Below are positions 62,301-64,000 of a stretch of 64,000 nt of DNA, one piece after another. Below the pieces are notes generated by a model, which was not told the origin of the DNA, did no database searches, and was given only the letters and a program-made list of their open reading frames with translations. Position 1 is the stretch's first letter. Each line of letters starts with the position of its first letter. The position numbers and the translations under genes were made by a program. The stretch lies in the NCBI RefSeq assembly GCF_000471905.2, contig NW_006498122.1, positions 1,328,241 through 1,392,240 on the forward strand, in the 5' to 3' direction. The stretch is from Amborella trichopoda. Its lineage: Eukaryota; Streptophyta; Magnoliopsida; Amborellales; Amborellaceae.

Positions 62301-63535
62301 TTGTGTATTCTACACTATTCTCCAGTGATGTCAGGTCAAATGCATTTCAGGCACTTGATCAATTTTTGCAGATAGTGAAGCAACATCATGAAAAGGTAAA
62401 AAAGAGGATATTTCTTGCATATTGTTTATTGTACTCTTATGCGTAGCATTTTGCCACTAAATCTTTAATTAGGTTTATTCATATGATCTATCTTTTCTTA
62501 ATATTTGCACATAACTTCATCCTTTATTGTTAACTTGTTTCTCCATTGTGCACATATTTTTCCCTCTAAATAGTTGATCACTTTAATTTCTATTTATATG
62601 TTCAATGAATTACTTGACTTCTTCTCTTTGTTGTTAGATAAATATGGGAGATACAAGCAGTACTGCAAGCAATGGCTTGACGACATTACCTGTAAATGCA
62701 AGTTTGCTTGGGTGAGTTTTTTAAAAGCAATACATTATTGAGCTAGAAATGTCTTCCACTGCACGAAATCTTGATATCATTAACAATTACATTTAAACCA
62801 ATTATGCCAATATATTTGACATTTCCTCACAAAGTATATTTGAAATTCGGAATTCTTTAATTAGATTCCTGCATTGTCAAATTTTTTTGTAAAAAACACA
62901 ATAAAACGTCTTCTATAATTTAATAATTTATATGCCTGGAGAAAGTCTATGGGAGATACACTTCACAGAAAATATAATGAAAGAAGCAAAGAAAGGGATC
63001 ATCTGGTAGCAATTTTATAGTCACGTGCAGTAGATCCACATATAGTGCTTCAACGTCCTTGATTCGAAACAATGACTTCACTTGGATGAGGTATTCTTCT
63101 TTAGTCAATGAATGCTTGGTATTTATCTAACTGTAGATGTTGGCCCAAATTTTATTCTATTAGTATTGAATAGCATATACTAACCTAAAAGAATGAATGA
63201 GAGAAAAATGTACTAGAACCTAATGGGTATCACGTTATGTTTCTAGAGCCATAAAAAGTTGTTTTTTTATGGAGTTATGTTCCAATTTCATTTAGTTTCA
63301 CCCTGTAAAGAAAATGGAAATAAACGGCACATAATAAACGCCTGAAAGTGAAAATCTAATATTTTATTGCCAAGTTTCCTCTTAAATATGACTATGAAAG
63401 CATATTTGTGTTGCCAAAATTGCAGATGGGCAATAAGCTCTTTGACACTGAAGGGAAAAGCTTCAGAACAGGTTCCAATAGGTTCGAGCAGTACTCAAAC
63501 ACCACTTGTCTCAACAACCTCCAATACCAGTGCGG
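38331..63535 (+). CDS. SCY1-like inactive kinase with HEAT/ARM repeats (SCYL1 type), 3'-truncated by window
   Basis: Plant SCYL1-type protein: an N-terminal pseudokinase followed by HEAT/ARM repeats, with family roles in COPI/Golgi and clathrin trafficking. Exons: 38331-38456, 43550-43648, 44402-44553, 45512-45584, 48797-48919, 50720-50828, 51886-51965, 52155-52233, 54267-54406, 54527-54631, 54751-54867, 55017-55106, 56514-56567, 56797-56871, 57181-57256, 57645-57744, 62326-62395, 62638-62711, 63426-63535. They encode about 617 residues in one frame. The protein starts [13 protein letters not shown]. The VAIK-like lysine strand reads [11 protein letters not shown] is replaced by HGN (residues 152-154), and DFG is absent ([10 protein letters not shown]), so it is catalytically inactive by sequence. 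The helical part runs from about residue 290 ([16 protein letters not shown]) through [31 protein letters not shown] and [17 protein letters not shown]. Exon 10 lacks its expected donor. Exon 19 ends at a GT donor and the rest is outside the window. Confidence 0.95.
39660..41010 (-). mobile_element. RTE-type LINE remnant (reverse transcriptase), inside SCYL1 intron 1
   Basis: On the minus strand, segments such as [53 protein letters not shown] (equivalent to the FADD catalytic box) and [21 protein letters not shown] follow each other in changing frames. They match the reverse transcriptase of plant RTE LINEs. The end near 39660-39690 has the CATCATTATCATT-type tail usual for this clade. Many stops and frameshifts show it is dead. 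It is antisense to the host gene. Confidence 0.75.
42037..42101 (+). other. G-run cluster with quadruplex potential, SCYL1 intron 1
   Basis: The sense strand has runs of 4, 5, 5 and 8 G separated by short loops, then four GGGA units. This satisfies the G3+N1-7 quadruplex pattern several times over. It lies in the transcribed strand sense of intron 1. Confidence 0.6.
43212..43300. repeat. Tandem duplication of 48 bp in SCYL1 intron 1
   Basis: Unit one, 43212-43259, starts AATCTGAATGATAGTCCACT. The second copy starts at 43260 and keeps about 41 bp before diverging. Confidence 0.8.
44784..45334. mobile_element. Long-TIR element with 8-bp target duplication, SCYL1 intron 3
   Basis: The two ends are inverted copies for about 90 bp, including the shared block AAATCAACCAATTTATCAAC. 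The terminal bases are AGGAGAAT and, inverted, AGGAAAAT. An identical 8-bp duplication TTTTCTTT flanks it at 44776-44783 and 45335-45342. The interior has diverged repeats around GGTTTGGAA and CAAGCAGGGG. The 8-bp duplication suggests a hAT-like origin. Confidence 0.75.
46255..46660 (+). mobile_element. RTE LINE 3' fragment with (GAT)n tail, inside SCYL1 intron 4
   Basis: The plus strand holds a decayed C-terminal RTE coding stretch. Recognisable pieces are [16 protein letters not shown]-like and [13 protein letters not shown] segments, with a W-R-x-MI segment near 46590. It ends in a GATGATGATGATGATGATGAT run at about 46637-46657, the characteristic 3' terminus of RTE LINEs. Stops interrupt every frame. 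Confidence 0.65.
46670..47420 (-). mobile_element. L1-type LINE remnant (zf-RVT region), inside SCYL1 intron 4
   Basis: The minus strand encodes [40 protein letters not shown] and [18 protein letters not shown]. This order matches the linker and zinc-binding region after the reverse transcriptase in plant L1 LINEs. The segment continues as [14 protein letters not shown] before it is cut by another insertion near 46970. Stops between segments show decay. Confidence 0.65.
46905..46975 (+). mobile_element. Short RTE LINE 3' terminus nested in the L1 remnant
   Basis: The plus strand reads ATGTAGCCGACCCCAATTAA, then TTGG, a short link and ATGATGATGATG. This is the typical RTE 3' end (coding ADPN-LG followed by a trinucleotide tail). 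It interrupts the antisense L1 zf-RVT frame, so it inserted later. Confidence 0.6.
50195..50500. mobile_element. MITE family A relic in SCYL1 intron 5
   Basis: Interior block TTGTCTATTTTCAAGATTTT followed by CAAGTGCTTGTAGATTTGCT, and a right-hand TACAAACCTCACCC end, match the family. The left end is eroded. Confidence 0.45.
53228..54025. mobile_element. Possible hAT-like non-autonomous element in SCYL1 intron 8
   Basis: Left TTAAAAATTCAGCCGACTGG then CCGCATAGGCAG resembles the inverted right end GAAAAAATACAGATTCGGCC then ACCTAGGCAGG. CCTAGGC-rich subterminal repeats are typical of some plant hAT elements. Target duplication is not clear. Confidence 0.4.
57745..62325 (+). other. SCYL1 intron 16 (4.6 kb), repeat-rich
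   Basis: Donor AG|GTGACT after codon for D in LTIDPD, acceptor TCCAG|TGATGTC, giving the junction D-S-DVRS seen in homologues. Apart from the minisatellite at 60510-61045, it holds C-rich retroelement-like sequence at about 60010-60320 and 61080-61500 that I cannot classify. Confidence 0.7.
60510..61045. repeat. Degenerate 22-23-bp minisatellite in SCYL1 intron 16
   Basis: About 23 units, each ending in GTTCCC or GATCCC (often CGTGTTCCCA or CGAGATCCC). Motif ends at 60530, 60554, 60576, 60599, 60620, 60643, 60666, 60689, 60711, 60733 and 60755 are 21-24 bp apart. A few units are shortened further right. Spacers are poorly conserved while the GTTCCC/GATCCC core is kept. This reading gives short open frames in several registers, which I take as by-products. 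Confidence 0.75.
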
Positions 63536-63651
63536 GTATGTGTTCTTTTAGATATTTATGTATCTATACACTTTGTTTTGTCCTCAACACTAGAGAGATG
63601 ACTGTGGTTTTGGTGATGTTTAGATGTATACCTATTTTGATAGTGTAATTG

Positions 63652-63655
<4 letters not shown>

Positions 63656-63698
<43 letters not shown>
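63656..63698. repeat. (CT)n microsatellite in SCYL1 intron 19
   Basis: About 20 uninterrupted CT units, shortly after the exon 19 donor. Confidence 0.95.
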
Positions 63699-63927
63699 CA
63701 TGTTTGCATGGTTTGGCGTACTTACAAACTAGACAAGGTATTATAAAGGTAAACCTAGTTAAATAAGCTCTATTTTACCAAATGGGCACATTGATAGTTA
63801 CTAACTAATGGCACATGTGTTGCACGGTGCTCCTGCCGGGAGATTAGATAAATAATTATTTTCAAAATATTTATTAAATTTAAGATTTTATTTTTGTTTA
63901 ATTTGTAATTCATTCAAATAAGTATGC

Positions 63928-64000
63928 AACCTTAAAATGTAGAATTAACATGCACTTCAAAAATCCATCATAAAAGTTGTTTTGATGTTCCTCTAATTGA
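63928..64000. mobile_element. Start of another MITE family A-like element, cut by window end
   Basis: GCAACCTTAAAATG, then a TGCACTTCAAAAATCCATCA stretch and GTTGTTTTGATGTTC resemble the left subterminal part of family A. It continues beyond the window, so identification is tentative. Confidence 0.4.

Overview
This window looks like nuclear DNA of a flowering plant. It has AT-rich intergenic space, long GT-AG introns, plant-specific gene families, and dense non-autonomous DNA transposons and LINE remains. The large introns suggest a medium-to-large genome, but I cannot name the species. I assembled three genes exon by exon by matching translated exons to known plant proteins, and every coding junction but one keeps frame with canonical splice sites.

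Layout. Positions 1-3458 are gene-free repeat-rich DNA. A cinnamate 4-hydroxylase gene (CYP73A/C4H) lies on the minus strand at 9144-3459 in four exons, with TATA and MYB-type AC elements to its right. Positions 9500-28700 hold no convincing intact gene. They contain several families of terminal-inverted-repeat elements, an L1-type LINE 3' end, a very AT-rich stretch, tandem repeats and a probable 2.2-kb LTR interrupted by a 20-N assembly gap. A decayed PPR pseudogene lies on the minus strand at about 28740-30990. A CCCH plus RING zinc-finger gene (RNF113/Cwc24 family) lies on the minus strand at 33435-31770 in three exons. Repeat-rich DNA follows to 38090. A SCY1-like pseudokinase gene (SCYL1 type) occupies the plus strand from 38331 and runs off the right edge, with 19 exons visible and the last ending at 63535. 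Its introns carry RTE and L1 LINE remains, terminal-inverted-repeat elements and a degenerate 22-23-bp minisatellite.

The three genes work in unrelated processes: phenylpropanoid biosynthesis at the ER, pre-mRNA splicing with possible ubiquitin ligation, and Golgi/vesicle trafficking. They do not form a functional cluster. The most notable gene-level points are an additional third intron in C4H just before the heme-binding loop, and a missing canonical donor after SCYL1 exon 10. I found no evidence of a new multi-gene system; the less explained signals are repeats.
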